A stretch of DNA of 64,000 nucleotides from Bdellovibrio svalbardensis (GCF_029531655.1 NZ_JANRMI010000005.1:124001-188000), one strand, 5' to 3'; numbered from the stretch's first letter, positions 53,200 through 62,415 are shown. Notes: generated by a model not told the origin, from the sequence alone. Numbers and translations: made by a program.

Positions 53200-54249
53200 A
53201 TGAAACTGGATTATGGCCCGCTGACATCGCTCCTTTCTGATTCGACAATTTCTGAGATCATGGTGAATTCACCTGAACAGATTTTCGTTGAACATAAAGG
53301 CGTCCTTGTTGAAACAGGAGTTCGCTTTATTGATGAGCGCGCCCTGTGGGATTTCGTATTCGCTGTTTTACATGTGGATGGCAAAGATAAATCTCAAGCC
53401 AGTTCCTTTGATGGAACGCTACCGGATGGCAGCCGTTACAATATCGTTGTGCCACCGATGACTCCGAAGTTTCCCTGCATCACCATTCGCAAATTTCAAA
53501 GCAAACGTTTTACTCTTCAAGATTTAGTACAAAACAAATCTTTGAACGATAAAGCCGCCCATTTCCTTTCGCAAGCGGTGAAAGCCAAGATGAACATCTT
53601 GGTTTCCGGTGGAACAGGATCCGGCAAGACATCCTTCTTGCAAGCGTTGACCTTTGAAATTCCAAGTGAAGAACGAATTGTTACGATCGAAGATGTGGCT
53701 GAACTGAAAATTCAGCAAAAAAACTGGGTGCAACTGCTGTCTGTACAACAGGGCACTCACCCCGTGAGCACTCGTGAATGCGTTGTCAGCTCATTGCGCA
53801 TGCGTCCCGATCGAATCCTGGTCGGTGAATGTCGCCAACAAGAGACCTTCGATATGCTCCAAGCGATGAACACCGGACATGAGGGCTCTATGACGACCCT
53901 CCACGCCAACTCTCCTCAGGAGTGTTTGACTCGCTTGGAAAATCTTTTGTACATGTCAAAATTCGAACTGCCTCTTAAGGCTTTGCGCGCACAAATCGCA
54001 AACTCTGTGAATTTCATTGTCCAGGTGAAACGCCTGACCTCTGGCCAAAGAGTGGTCACTGAAATCATGGAAATCTCTGGCATGGAAGGGGATGTGATCA
54101 CCCGCGCTCCTGTTTTTTCTTTGGATAACAAAGGGGAACTGGTTCCGGTGGGGTATGTTCCACGCAGCATTAAGACCTTCCAGGCCCGCGGCTTCACCTT
54201 CCCTGAAAGCTTCTTTGATCCTACAAAAGCCTTCCGTCGCGCATCTTAA
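53200..54249 (+). CDS. CpaF-like secretion/pilus ATPase, short form
   Basis: A hexameric ATPase of the type II/IV secretion superfamily. The 349-residue protein has the N-terminal domain reduced (about 1-105; SEIMVNSPEQIFVEHKG), Walker A SGGTGSGKTS (Lys143), the Asp/His boxes VTIEDVAEL and TLHANSPQE, and a Walker B-like RILVGECRQQE. CpaF drives Tad pili and usually has 420-480 residues. No other tad genes lie in the window, so its partners must be elsewhere. A PilZ-domain protein follows after 79 bp. The extended C-terminus (about 300-349) is unassigned. Confidence 0.88.
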   Translation: MKLDYGPLTSLLSDSTISEIMVNSPEQIFVEHKGVLVETGVRFIDERALWDFVFAVLHVDGKDKSQASSFDGTLPDGSRYNIVVPPMTPKFPCITIRKFQSKRFTLQDLVQNKSLNDKAAHFLSQAVKAKMNILVSGGTGSGKTSFLQALTFEIPSEERIVTIEDVAELKIQQKNWVQLLSVQQGTHPVSTRECVVSSLRMRPDRILVGECRQQETFDMLQAMNTGHEGSMTTLHANSPQECLTRLENLLYMSKFELPLKALRAQIANSVNFIVQVKRLTSGQRVVTEIMEISGMEGDVITRAPVFSLDNKGELVPVGYVPRSIKTFQARGFTFPESFFDPTKAFRRAS

Positions 54250-54328
54250 TTTGAGACATATTCGATGAGAAATTCATAGCGAATAAAATCAGGTCAAGAA
54301 GAGAGGCTCTTTTGCCGAAAAGTCCTGT

Positions 54329-54868
54329 ATGACAAGTCTCGCTCGTTATCACGGCCGCTCTCCAAGATACATTCTCGACACTGAGGACGAAAGCCTCGTG
54401 CGTGTTGCGGGACCGAAGCAAATCCCATGGGAAGAAGGAACTGAAATCAAAAACGTCTCTTTGACGGGCCTTGCTTTCACCGCTCCCGATGATCTGTGTC
54501 CCCTTCTGGGCGAAGTCATTAAAATCCAATTCTCTCCTCCTGGCGCAAAGCAAATGGCGTGCTATGGCATCGTCACTCGCCTGGAGAATATCACCGAAGC
54601 GCGCACCCTGGTCGGTGTGCATTTTTATAAAATGGAAATGGCGCAAAGAATTGTTCTCGCGCAAGGCTTGGCGAGACGCTTCAAAGAAGCACAAGAGCGC
54701 GGGCAGATCGACGACATGCTCAATCGCCCCTCTTCCAAAATCAGCCTGGCGAACTTGCCACAGCTTGTGATGATGAGCCTTCTGGCTTTCATCTGGAGCG
54801 CGACCATCTATTCACTGTTCCATTTGCAGTATGAAGGTCTTTACAAATTGTTGCTCAAAACTTTCTAA
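54329..54868 (+). CDS. PilZ-domain protein with C-terminal membrane helix
   Basis: The 179-residue protein has RSPRY and, about 35 residues on, NVSLTGLAFTA, the second PilZ motif (N/DxSxxG). The first motif RxxxR is not perfect, so c-di-GMP binding is possible but not sure. A helix with charged residues follows and then one membrane segment (about 145-165, LVMMSLLAFIWSATIYSLF). It may tether c-di-GMP sensing to the inner membrane near the CpaF-type machine encoded just upstream. The first ATG lacks a clear ribosome site (AAGTCCTG). Confidence 0.78.
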   Translation: MTSLARYHGRSPRYILDTEDESLVRVAGPKQIPWEEGTEIKNVSLTGLAFTAPDDLCPLLGEVIKIQFSPPGAKQMACYGIVTRLENITEARTLVGVHFYKMEMAQRIVLAQGLARRFKEAQERGQIDDMLNRPSSKISLANLPQLVMMSLLAFIWSATIYSLFHLQYEGLYKLLLKTF

Positions 54869-54881
54869 AGGCCCTTCGCAG

Positions 54882-55784
54882 CTAAGCTTCGTTGAACATT
54901 TCCTTCAGTCGCTTTGAAGCAAATTCCACGAACTTCTTTACTTTCAACGGCACCTCTTTTTGTTCCGGCATCACAAAGCTAATGGGAACTTCCTCACTGT
55001 GCAAATTTTTATGAACATGCACCAGCCTTCCGTTTTTTATGTGCTCAAGAACTAAAAACTCTGGCACATAAGCCAAGCCTCTTCCGCTCAAAGCCATGCC
55101 GACCACCAAGGCCGGATTGTTGCACGAAAAGATAGAATTCATTTTTAAAGTGATCTTCTTCCCATCATTGGTTCTGACGGGGCTCACTTGATTGTTGGAA
55201 CCCAAAGAAAGATAAGGCAGTTTGGCCAACTCAGAAAACTCATCCGCATTGCGATAGCGCTCTAAGAAACCTGGAGTTGCCACGAAGATGTTTCGCAACA
55301 CGGTCACCTTTTTTACTTTCAAGGAACTGTCTTTAAGACGACCGATTCTTAGAGCCACATCAATGGATTCTTTCACCAGATCGACATAGGCCTGAGAAAG
55401 TAAAACCTCAAAGCGCACTCGCGGGTAAAGGCGCATGAACTCATCCAAAATAATCGGCAGTTTTACCGCCCCCATATCGTCGGAAGCTGTTAGCTTAATC
55501 ACTCCCGAGACATCCGAAGTCGCTTCACTCATTTCGGCGGTGAGATTTTCCAGTCCCTCGATCAAACCCTTACAACGCTCAAAATAGATCCGGCCACTGT
55601 CAGTCAGCTGAAATTGTCTCGTCGTGCGATAGATGAGCTGCACTCCCAGCTCTTTCTCAAGAGCTGCCAGGCGTCGGCTGACGCGAGACTTGGGTTGATG
55701 CAGAATCTCCGCTGCTTTGGTGAAGCTTCCTGCTTGGACTATTCTCACAAAGGTACGAATTTGGTTTAAATCTAATTGTTCCAT
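54882..55784 (-). CDS. LysR-family transcriptional regulator
   Basis: The 300-residue protein has an N-terminal winged helix (about 1-60; LDLNQIRTFVRIVQAGSFTKA, here LNQIRTFVRIV and AAEILHQPKSRVSRRLAALE) and a periplasmic-binding-protein-like effector domain (about 90-295). It is divergent from yceI, as LysR regulators usually are from the genes they control. The ATG at 55784 is the family start (MEQLDLNQI) and lies within a perfect 16-bp palindrome; a GTG at 55814 would add ten residues. No ribosome site is clear. Effector unknown. Confidence 0.92.
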   Translation of the reverse strand: MEQLDLNQIRTFVRIVQAGSFTKAAEILHQPKSRVSRRLAALEKELGVQLIYRTTRQFQLTDSGRIYFERCKGLIEGLENLTAEMSEATSDVSGVIKLTASDDMGAVKLPIILDEFMRLYPRVRFEVLLSQAYVDLVKESIDVALRIGRLKDSSLKVKKVTVLRNIFVATPGFLERYRNADEFSELAKLPYLSLGSNNQVSPVRTNDGKKITLKMNSIFSCNNPALVVGMALSGRGLAYVPEFLVLEHIKNGRLVHVHKNLHSEEVPISFVMPEQKEVPLKVKKFVEFASKRLKEMFNEA

Positions 55785-55794
55785 ATATGGAACA
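55779..55794. promoter_or_regulatory. Perfect 16-bp palindrome over the lysR start codon
   Basis: GTTCCATATATGGAAC is its own reverse complement and includes the lysR ATG. It lies in the 107-bp region between lysR and yceI and is a good candidate operator, for example for autorepression by blocking the start. Confidence 0.6.
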
Positions 55795-55891
55795 GTATAT
55801 CTCAACCGTGTCACCTACCGCAATAATCAAATCGGCCCGATACTAATCCCGTTCCATGAAATGAAATTAAACAAAATAAAGGAAAATCAAA

Positions 55892-56497
55892 ATGACTAAG
55901 CTACTAACCACCACTGCTTTCGTAACCTTGATGAGTGTTTCTGCATTTGCCGGAAAAACAATTCCAGCGGGCACTTATGCCATCGACAATGCTCACTCCA
56001 AAATTGGTTTTGAAGTCCCCCATCTTGTGATCGCCACCGTTGAAGGCCGCTTTACAAAGTTTGACGGCTCAATCGTGATTGATCCTAAACTTGAAAAATC
56101 AAAAGCTAATTTGAACATCGACGTTGCCAGTGTAGACACAGACAATAAAGACCGCGACGGTCACTTGCAAAGCCCGGATTTCTTTGACGTCGCTAAAAAT
56201 CCTAAGATGACTTTTGTCACAAAAAAGATCGTTGGCACGGCGGACAATTTGAAACTTGTTGGCGATCTGACTTTGAAGGGTAAAACTAAAGAAGTCACTT
56301 TAGACGTTAAATACTTGGGTGATGTGAACGATCCGTTTGGTAATCACAAAGTTGTATTCTCTGCGACCGGCAAAATCAATCGCCAGGACTTCGGTTTGAC
56401 TTGGAGTAAAGCGGTTGAAGCAGGACCTGTCGTAGGCGATGAGATCACTTTGTCGATCAAAATCGAAGCGAACAAACCTGTTGATAAAAAGGGGTAA
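55892..56497 (+). CDS. YceI-family periplasmic protein
   Basis: The 201-residue precursor has signal MTKLLTTTAFVTLMSVSAFA. The mature beta-barrel of the lipocalin-like YceI fold shows GTYAIDNAHSKIGFEVPHL, VDTDNKDRDGHLQSPDFFD and FGLTWSKAVEAGPVVGDEI, here as short signature pieces. Family members bind isoprenoid or amphiphilic lipids and respond to acid or osmotic stress. AAAGGA stands before the ATG. The dioxygenase gene follows after 4 bp, so they share a transcript. Confidence 0.93.
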   Translation: MTKLLTTTAFVTLMSVSAFAGKTIPAGTYAIDNAHSKIGFEVPHLVIATVEGRFTKFDGSIVIDPKLEKSKANLNIDVASVDTDNKDRDGHLQSPDFFDVAKNPKMTFVTKKIVGTADNLKLVGDLTLKGKTKEVTLDVKYLGDVNDPFGNHKVVFSATGKINRQDFGLTWSKAVEAGPVVGDEITLSIKIEANKPVDKKG

Positions 56498-56501
56498 CCT
56501 T

Positions 56502-57272
56502 ATGTCTCGCATGCCTGTGTTATTCGTTGGCCATGGATCTCCTATGAACGCGCTCGCTAAGAACGCGTTCACAGACTCTTTGACTGAATTAGGAAAGAGA
56601 CTTCCGAAACCGCAGGCTGTTCTTTGTGTCTCCGCCCACTGGGAGACACAAGGAACACAAGTTCTGTATAACGCCGAACCTCCGACCATCCATGACTTTT
56701 ACGGTTTTCCGAAACCTTTATTTGATGTGCAATATCCCGCGCGCGGCCCCTTAAGCCTTGCCCATGAGACACAACGGCTCGTGCCGGGCTCAACTCTCAA
56801 TGAAAAGTGGGGCTTGGATCATGGAACGTGGTCTGTTCTGGTCCATATGTATCCGCACGCGGATATCCCGGTGTATCAACTTAGCATCGACGTTTCCAAA
56901 ACTCCTCAGCAGCATCTTGAAGTTGGAAAGCTGCTAAAACCCCTCCGTGATCAAGGTGTTTTGATTGTTGGCAGTGGCAACATCGTTCACAATCTCAGAC
57001 TCATCAACTGGCGCGAACAAAATGCCGCCTACGACTGGGCTGTCGAGTTCGACAAAGACATCAAGCAGGCTCTCGAGAAAAGGGATCCCAATGCTTTGAC
57101 TCACTATGAGGACCAGTTTGGCGAAGCCGCGAGGAAATCAGTCCCTACTCCTGAACACTTCTACCCGCTGCTTTATACATACGGCGCTTCTGATGAGAAC
57201 GACAAGCTCAGCTATCCTTATGAGGGTTTCGAGATGGGCTCTCTCTCTATGCGCAATGTTCTTTGGTCCTAG
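56502..57272 (+). CDS. Class III extradiol ring-cleavage dioxygenase (DODA/YgiD type)
   Basis: The 256-residue cytoplasmic enzyme of the LigB fold shows LFVGHGSPMNAL (His ligand), SAHWETQG (second His), WGLDHGTWSVL and GSGNIVHNLR. This matches 4,5-DOPA dioxygenase YgiD-type proteins that use Fe(II) or Zn. The natural substrate in this organism is unknown. The ATG at 56502 has AAAAGGGG upstream. It ends an operon with yceI, likely controlled by the divergent LysR gene. Confidence 0.92.
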   Translation: MSRMPVLFVGHGSPMNALAKNAFTDSLTELGKRLPKPQAVLCVSAHWETQGTQVLYNAEPPTIHDFYGFPKPLFDVQYPARGPLSLAHETQRLVPGSTLNEKWGLDHGTWSVLVHMYPHADIPVYQLSIDVSKTPQQHLEVGKLLKPLRDQGVLIVGSGNIVHNLRLINWREQNAAYDWAVEFDKDIKQALEKRDPNALTHYEDQFGEAARKSVPTPEHFYPLLYTYGASDENDKLSYPYEGFEMGSLSMRNVLWS

Positions 57273-57281
57273 GACAATTCT

Positions 57282-57306
57282 CGGCGGGTTTCTTCCCGCC
57301 GTTTTT
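57282..57306 (+). terminator. Terminator of the yceI-dioxygenase operon
   Basis: CGGCGGG and CCCGCCG pair around TTTCTT and are followed by five T on the plus strand. Confidence 0.9.
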
Positions 57307-57412
57307 ATTATGGAAAGCATAAGACTAACCCACGGTGTCAGTTGTAGCTTTGTTATTAATCCTATCGACAAGTTCACAAATGTTTACTACGACTGAAAAC
57401 AGGGGGGACACA

Positions 57413-58096
57413 ATGAGGGGATTCATCTTTTCTTTTTTATTTCTTTTTTTAGGAACACTTTCTGTGAAAGCAGAAGTGAACTTCGATCGTAGCATTTCTG
57501 AAGCGACCAAAACACAAATCACTGAAGATTTAGGTTTCGTCAAAACTCTTGAAGGTAAAGGCGGCTCGGCTCTTTACAAAAATATCTTCCAAAAAGACGT
57601 GCTAAGGGGCTCCGACTTGATGGATTTCTTCTCAGATCGCATCACAACTTTCTCTATGAACAGTTGTGGAGGTGGCAATGCCGTTGCCGCATGTGTGATT
57701 CCGTGGATGGATTCTCACACGATGTGGATCACGCCAAACTATGTGAAAAATAGCATTCCGCAAATCTTCCGTATCAGCATCATTTTCCATGAATCTCGTC
57801 ACACAGAAGACATTCATGGCAACTGGATGCATGCGACCTGCCCCGTTCCTTATTTGGATGACAATGGCAAAGACATCGTCGGCATTATTTCCGGAACAAA
57901 AATGGAAGGCATGCCAGCTTGTGACAACCAAGCTGTTGGAGCTTATGGACTGCAAGCCGTTCTTCTTAAGAACATCGAGAAAAACTGCAGCAACTGTAAT
58001 CAAAAAGTGCAAATGGATGCGAAGCTTTTTGGCGACGACTCTATTTACCGTATCAGCAACTTAAACTCTAGAAAACAATTGAAGAATGATCTCTAA
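57413..58096 (+). CDS. Secreted protein with HExxH zinc-site motif
   Basis: The 227-residue precursor has signal MRGFIFSFLFLFLGTLSVKA and GGGGGA before the ATG at 57413. IFHESRHTEDIHGNWMH (His126, Glu127, His130) is an HExxH helix, with more His at 135 and 140. It is not the metzincin spacing. MNSCGGGNAVAACVIPWM and CSNC near 192-195 give several Cys for disulfides. I know no family name. A zinc protease or related hydrolase is possible; the third ligand is not clear. The stop overlaps the next start by 11 bp. Confidence 0.7.
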   Translation: MRGFIFSFLFLFLGTLSVKAEVNFDRSISEATKTQITEDLGFVKTLEGKGGSALYKNIFQKDVLRGSDLMDFFSDRITTFSMNSCGGGNAVAACVIPWMDSHTMWITPNYVKNSIPQIFRISIIFHESRHTEDIHGNWMHATCPVPYLDDNGKDIVGIISGTKMEGMPACDNQAVGAYGLQAVLLKNIEKNCSNCNQKVQMDAKLFGDDSIYRISNLNSRKQLKNDL

Positions 58097-58808
58097 ACAA
58101 CAGCCCACCCGCTTGTTCATTGTTATACTTGCAAGCTTGGGCCTTTTGTTTTTATTAGTGAAATATATGATGCCGAACTCTTTTTTAGGAAAGAGTTCGG
58201 ATATTCCAAGTCCGACAATTCAGGCCAGTGATTTACAAACAAATCCAACGGCACCGTCTGCAGATTCCACTTCGACACCGATCAGACATGACATTCCCGT
58301 TGATGCGAAAGCCGAAGAGCAAACACGTATTTTACAAGAAATTCTTAAAGCCAAAAACGACAATGATCCGCGTATGGATACGGCTTTGTTGGTTTTAAGT
58401 GAAAACACCAAGATTCTCTTCCGTCAGCTCTATAAGAATACTCAGGCAGAAAAACGCAACGACCGTGGCACCATCGTCTTTTTGTTGGGACGAAATATTT
58501 CCAATGCGGCTGACTTAAGCTTCTTCTCCGAAGTACTGAATGAACGCCCTTGCCTCAGCCTAGCTGATTGCTCCAAGACAGAGACTGGTGGGCTCAGCAA
58601 AGAGGAAGACGAGCACCAAGGTGGATTCGCCGTCAGCCTCGCCTACCCTCAACTGGTCACTCTTCATTCTCTTGATCATTATCTCGAGCTACACGGTTCC
58701 AGCGAGCTCAGCGACAAGGTGAAGGACCTCATTGCCGAGGCCAAACACTCTTCTGTTCCCGAGATTGCTCAGATGGCTGAAGCCATCGAAGCCAAACGTC
58801 GTCGTTAA
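58086..58808 (+). CDS. Membrane-anchored periplasmic protein
   Basis: The 240-residue protein has one N-terminal membrane helix (about 9-27, LFIVILASLGLLFLLVKYM) and a periplasmic part. A Ser/Thr/Pro-rich linker (about 35-70) is followed by a helical domain with one Cys pair (near residues 158 and 164). No family recognised. It overlaps the HExxH gene by 11 bp and must be translated with it, so it could hold, guide or restrain that protein (hypothesis). A strong terminator follows. Confidence 0.7.
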   Translation: MISKQQPTRLFIVILASLGLLFLLVKYMMPNSFLGKSSDIPSPTIQASDLQTNPTAPSADSTSTPIRHDIPVDAKAEEQTRILQEILKAKNDNDPRMDTALLVLSENTKILFRQLYKNTQAEKRNDRGTIVFLLGRNISNAADLSFFSEVLNERPCLSLADCSKTETGGLSKEEDEHQGGFAVSLAYPQLVTLHSLDHYLELHGSSELSDKVKDLIAEAKHSSVPEIAQMAEAIEAKRRR

Positions 58809-58833
58809 TATTCAACGCCAACATTCAACTTCA

Positions 58834-58875
58834 TAAAAAAACCCACACTCTTATCAAGTGTGGGTTTTGATTTTT
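58834..58875. terminator. Bidirectional terminator
   Basis: AAACCCACACT and AGTGTGGGTTT form an 11-bp stem with A/T runs on both sides. It lies between the convergent 58086 gene and the RND gene. Confidence 0.88.
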
Positions 58876-58891
58876 AACGCAATGTAGACCC

Positions 58892-58914
58892 AAAAAGATG
58901 GCAGGCACCTTTTT
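58892..58914. repeat. Imperfect palindrome touching the RND stop codon
   Basis: AAAAAGATGGC-A-GGCACCTTTTT is an inverted repeat. It overlaps the RND stop codon, as the copy at 762-780 touches the ilvA stop. It is a looser member of the same kind of element. Confidence 0.45.
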
Positions 58915-61900
58915 AGCTGAGGGCTTCGTCGCCGACGGCTTCGAAGGCGCGCTTTGTTTTTTCGCGGACTTCGTCACGTTTTCTGAAGCGGTCCATGAGT
59001 GAGTACACGCATGGGACTACGAACAAAGTAAGGACTGTGGAAACAAGAACACCGCCGATGAGGCAAAGAGCCATCGGGCGCATTGTCTCTGAGCCTGCTC
59101 CTGTCGCTGTCGCCGAAGGAATTGCTGCGGCGATCGTCGCAATCGAAGTCATCAGAATCGGACGCAAACGCACCGGGCAGGCTTCGATCAATGCCGCATC
59201 CGCCTCTGTGGTTCCGCGATCCCGTGTCGTGTTTGTGAATTCGATCAAAAGAATCGAGTTCTTCTTAACGATACCCATCAACAACAACAAACCGATCATC
59301 GAGTACATATTCAAAGACTGACCCGTGATCAAAAGGGCAAAGAAGGCTCCACTGAAACTAAACGGCAAGGCCATCAAGATGGTCACCGGATCGATGAAAG
59401 AATTAAACTGACTTGCTAGAACCATGTAGGCGATCACCAGACCCATGACCAAGGCAAAGATCAAGCTGCGGAAAGATTCTTTGAAAGTCTTCGAGCTACC
59501 ACCCTGGTCAATCATATAACCTGGCTCAAGAACTTGCTTGGCAATAGCTTCCACTTTGTTCATGGCATCCTGCTGAGAGGCTCCCGGCTTTAAGTTGGCT
59601 GTGATCGTAATCGCCCTTTGACGATTCGAACGGGAGATCGACTGCAAGCTCTTATTCATCTCTTGCTTCGTCACCTTACTGATAGGAATCAGATTTGATC
59701 TGTAATTTCCAATCAACAAAGTCTTGATCTCTTTCATCGCCTCTTCATCCTGGCTCAGCTTCACCTTGATATCATAACGATGACCACCATCAGCGTATTG
59801 ACCAGCTTTCACGCCACCGATCATCGCATTCACAGTGGTTCCAATCGCATTGATGCTCACACCATGTTGAGCCGCTGCGATTCTATCTGGAACAACTTGG
59901 ATCTCGGGCATACCCAACAGGTAGTTGGAATCCACGTCGACCATAGTGCCTGTCGCCTGCATCTCTTTCATAATTTTTTGTGACATATCCGCGAGCTTGC
60001 CCCAATCAGAGCCCAAAACTGTGAACTCAATAGGATAACCACGACCACTCGAGAATCCACGTTGTGACATATCCATTAAGACCGGGCGTACATCTTGAAT
60101 TTTCGAAAGCTCTTTACGAGCAATTTGCATGAAGTCCTGCTGGCTCAAGCGTTTACCCGTTTCTTTGTCTTTCGGGCGCTCTCCATATTCCTTCATCGTC
60201 ACGAACATCATCGCGGTATTGGCATCAGAGATACCTCCCCCGAAACCACCCACGCTGGCATAGACTTGTTTCACCTCTGGACGAGAGCGCAGCCACTCTT
60301 CAGCTTTCTTCACTTGACCATCGGTGTAAGCCAAAGAACTGCCTACCGGTAAAATCAAACGCGCCATGAAGATGCTTTGATCTTGTGCGGGGCTCATCTC
60401 TTTGGTCAAAAATTTAATAGAGAAGAATGAAATAACAACGAACACGATGGAACCCAAAATCACAGTCCAACGGTGGCTTAAAGATTTACGAAGAAGTCTT
60501 TCGTAACCCACCACCAACGAAGCCATGAAGGCCTCAAAAGCACGGCCAATTTTAGTTGTTCTCTCACCGTGGTGAACGAAACCCGCGCAACGCATTGGTG
60601 TGATCGTCAAAGATTCTACCAACGACAAGAACACTGCGAGTGAGATCGTCACACCGAACTGCATGAAGAACTTCCCGATAATACCTTGCATGAAGGCCAC
60701 CGGAAGGAAGATCGCGATAACCGCAGCTGTCGCCGCCAATGCCGCAAAACCGATTTCGCGCGCGCCCAGAATCGCAGATTCAATCTGCCCATGGCCTTTC
60801 TCGTTATACCGGAAGATATTTTCCAGAACCATGATGGCATCGTCGACGACGATACCGATGGCCAAGGTCAATCCCAACAAAGTAAAGGTATTCAAAGTAT
60901 AGCCAAGGAAGTACAAACCGATGAAGGCGCCCAGCAATGACGTTGGAATCGACAGCAACACGTTGAAAGTCGCTGACCAACTTCCCAAGAACATCCAACA
61001 AACCAGAGACGTCAAAATCACAGCCAGCATCAAGTGATGAGTCAACTCGCCCACTGATTTCTCAATGAACTGAGTGCTATCGAAGTTGACATGGATTTTC
61101 ATCCCCTCTGGAAGTTGAGGCTGAATCTCTTTGATTTTTTCTTTAACCGCTTTGGCGACCGCCACGGCATTGGTGCCGCGCTGCTTACGAATACCCAGAC
61201 CCAATGCCGGCTCGCCATTAAAACGAGAAACACGGGTGATATCGTCCAAAGTCATCTGCACATCAGCGACATTACGGATTCTTACCATGTTGGTTGGATC
61301 TTGAGTTGTCTGACCCGCCCGTTTGCTGATGACAATGTTCTTGAACTCTTCGATGGTCTTAGCTTCCCCCATCGTGCGCACATTATAGTTATTTTTTTCA
61401 GTTTCGATATAACCACCCGGAAGCTCCGAGTGCTCATTTTTGATCGCATCAATAACGTCATTGACTGAAATATTGTAGCTTGGAAGTTTCTTGGTATCTA
61501 CTGAGACACGCAATACCGGATCAGTATAGCCGCCCAAGAAGATATCGCCCACACCGTCTACAGTCGTGAAACGATCACGCAAATAATCGCGGGCATATTT
61601 CATCAAGAACTGTGGGTCATTTTTATCATAAGTTAGTGCCAACCAAAGAATGGGTTGATCATCAGGATTGGTTTTTGAAATTGTCGGAGGATCAACTTCT
61701 TTAGGCAGTTGCTTTTGAGCACCGGCCACTTTGGCCTGAACATCTTGAAGAGCAATATCGATATTACGATCCAGGCTGAACTCAACCGTGATATTCGCAG
61801 AACCTGTCTTACTGTTGGAAGTAATGCTCTGCACCCCTTCAACACCCATCAAGGCGCTTTCAATAGGATCGACGACTTGAGTCTCCATAACTTCAGGTGC

Positions 61901-62062
61901 GGCGCCCACCAAAGTGACGTTAACCGTAACTGTCGGGAAATCCACGTCTGGCAGCTGACTCACACCCATTCTTGAGAATGAAATCAGGCCGAAAATCATC
62001 AAACCGAACATCAGCATCCACGCAAAAACGGGGTTCTTAATCGATAAATCCGAGATCTTCAT
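58913..62062 (-). CDS. RND-family efflux transporter (HAE1/AcrB type)
   Basis: The 1049-residue inner-membrane pump drives proton-coupled export through a TolC-type channel. It shows the N-terminal helix start SIKNPVFAWMLM, QLPDVDFPTVTV, the proton-relay Asp pair in GIVVDDAIMVLEN (helix 4), FLPVAFMQGIIG, and the helix-10 Lys in MGIVKKNSILLIEF. This fits the HAE1 group rather than the heavy-metal group. The periplasmic adaptor is not next to it; it may lie after tolC beyond the window. GGAGGACAGCGC stands before the ATG. Confidence 0.96.
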   Translation of the reverse strand: MKISDLSIKNPVFAWMLMFGLMIFGLISFSRMGVSQLPDVDFPTVTVNVTLVGAAPEVMETQVVDPIESALMGVEGVQSITSNSKTGSANITVEFSLDRNIDIALQDVQAKVAGAQKQLPKEVDPPTISKTNPDDQPILWLALTYDKNDPQFLMKYARDYLRDRFTTVDGVGDIFLGGYTDPVLRVSVDTKKLPSYNISVNDVIDAIKNEHSELPGGYIETEKNNYNVRTMGEAKTIEEFKNIVISKRAGQTTQDPTNMVRIRNVADVQMTLDDITRVSRFNGEPALGLGIRKQRGTNAVAVAKAVKEKIKEIQPQLPEGMKIHVNFDSTQFIEKSVGELTHHLMLAVILTSLVCWMFLGSWSATFNVLLSIPTSLLGAFIGLYFLGYTLNTFTLLGLTLAIGIVVDDAIMVLENIFRYNEKGHGQIESAILGAREIGFAALAATAAVIAIFLPVAFMQGIIGKFFMQFGVTISLAVFLSLVESLTITPMRCAGFVHHGERTTKIGRAFEAFMASLVVGYERLLRKSLSHRWTVILGSIVFVVISFFSIKFLTKEMSPAQDQSIFMARLILPVGSSLAYTDGQVKKAEEWLRSRPEVKQVYASVGGFGGGISDANTAMMFVTMKEYGERPKDKETGKRLSQQDFMQIARKELSKIQDVRPVLMDMSQRGFSSGRGYPIEFTVLGSDWGKLADMSQKIMKEMQATGTMVDVDSNYLLGMPEIQVVPDRIAAAQHGVSINAIGTTVNAMIGGVKAGQYADGGHRYDIKVKLSQDEEAMKEIKTLLIGNYRSNLIPISKVTKQEMNKSLQSISRSNRQRAITITANLKPGASQQDAMNKVEAIAKQVLEPGYMIDQGGSSKTFKESFRSLIFALVMGLVIAYMVLASQFNSFIDPVTILMALPFSFSGAFFALLITGQSLNMYSMIGLLLLMGIVKKNSILLIEFTNTTRDRGTTEADAALIEACPVRLRPILMTSIATIAAAIPSATATGAGSETMRPMALCLIGGVLVSTVLTLFVVPCVYSLMDRFRKRDEVREKTKRAFEAVGDEALS

Positions 62063-62415
62063 GCGCTGTCCTCCTAAACCCGGCCAATGTAAACCACACC
62101 TTGTAAATTAGTCATTAGCATTTTTTCAACACATCCGCTCTCAAAGTATTGAAAACAGACATGTTTAGTGACCCTTAGCAACCTAATCGGTTGTTGACTC
62201 TCCTGCCTGCTCGGACTATTCCTGACGCCGCTTTTAATCAACTGGGGTTCCTTGTGAACGCACCATTATACCTTGGCGGGTAAAACCCACGAGTCCAAAT
62301 TAGAGATCAGACTTCGAATCTTCGAAGATCATCACGAAATTGGGCTAGGTCGATTCACTTGATTGAACGTGATTGAAAGCCAAGCGGATACGCCAATTGA
62401 TACGACGGAGTCATT
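62063..62415. other. Divergent promoter region of the efflux genes
   Basis: This 353-bp region lies between the RND gene and the barrel-tolC genes. It contains a small inverted repeat CAACC-TAATC-GGTTG (62179-62193) that could be an operator or RNA hairpin. I see no gene and no convincing promoter boxes. Confidence 0.45.

Noticed and set aside
62063-62415. A TetR-type operator at CAACC-TAATC-GGTTG
   Set aside because: The arms are only 5 bp and no regulator gene is adjacent, so it is noted as structure only.
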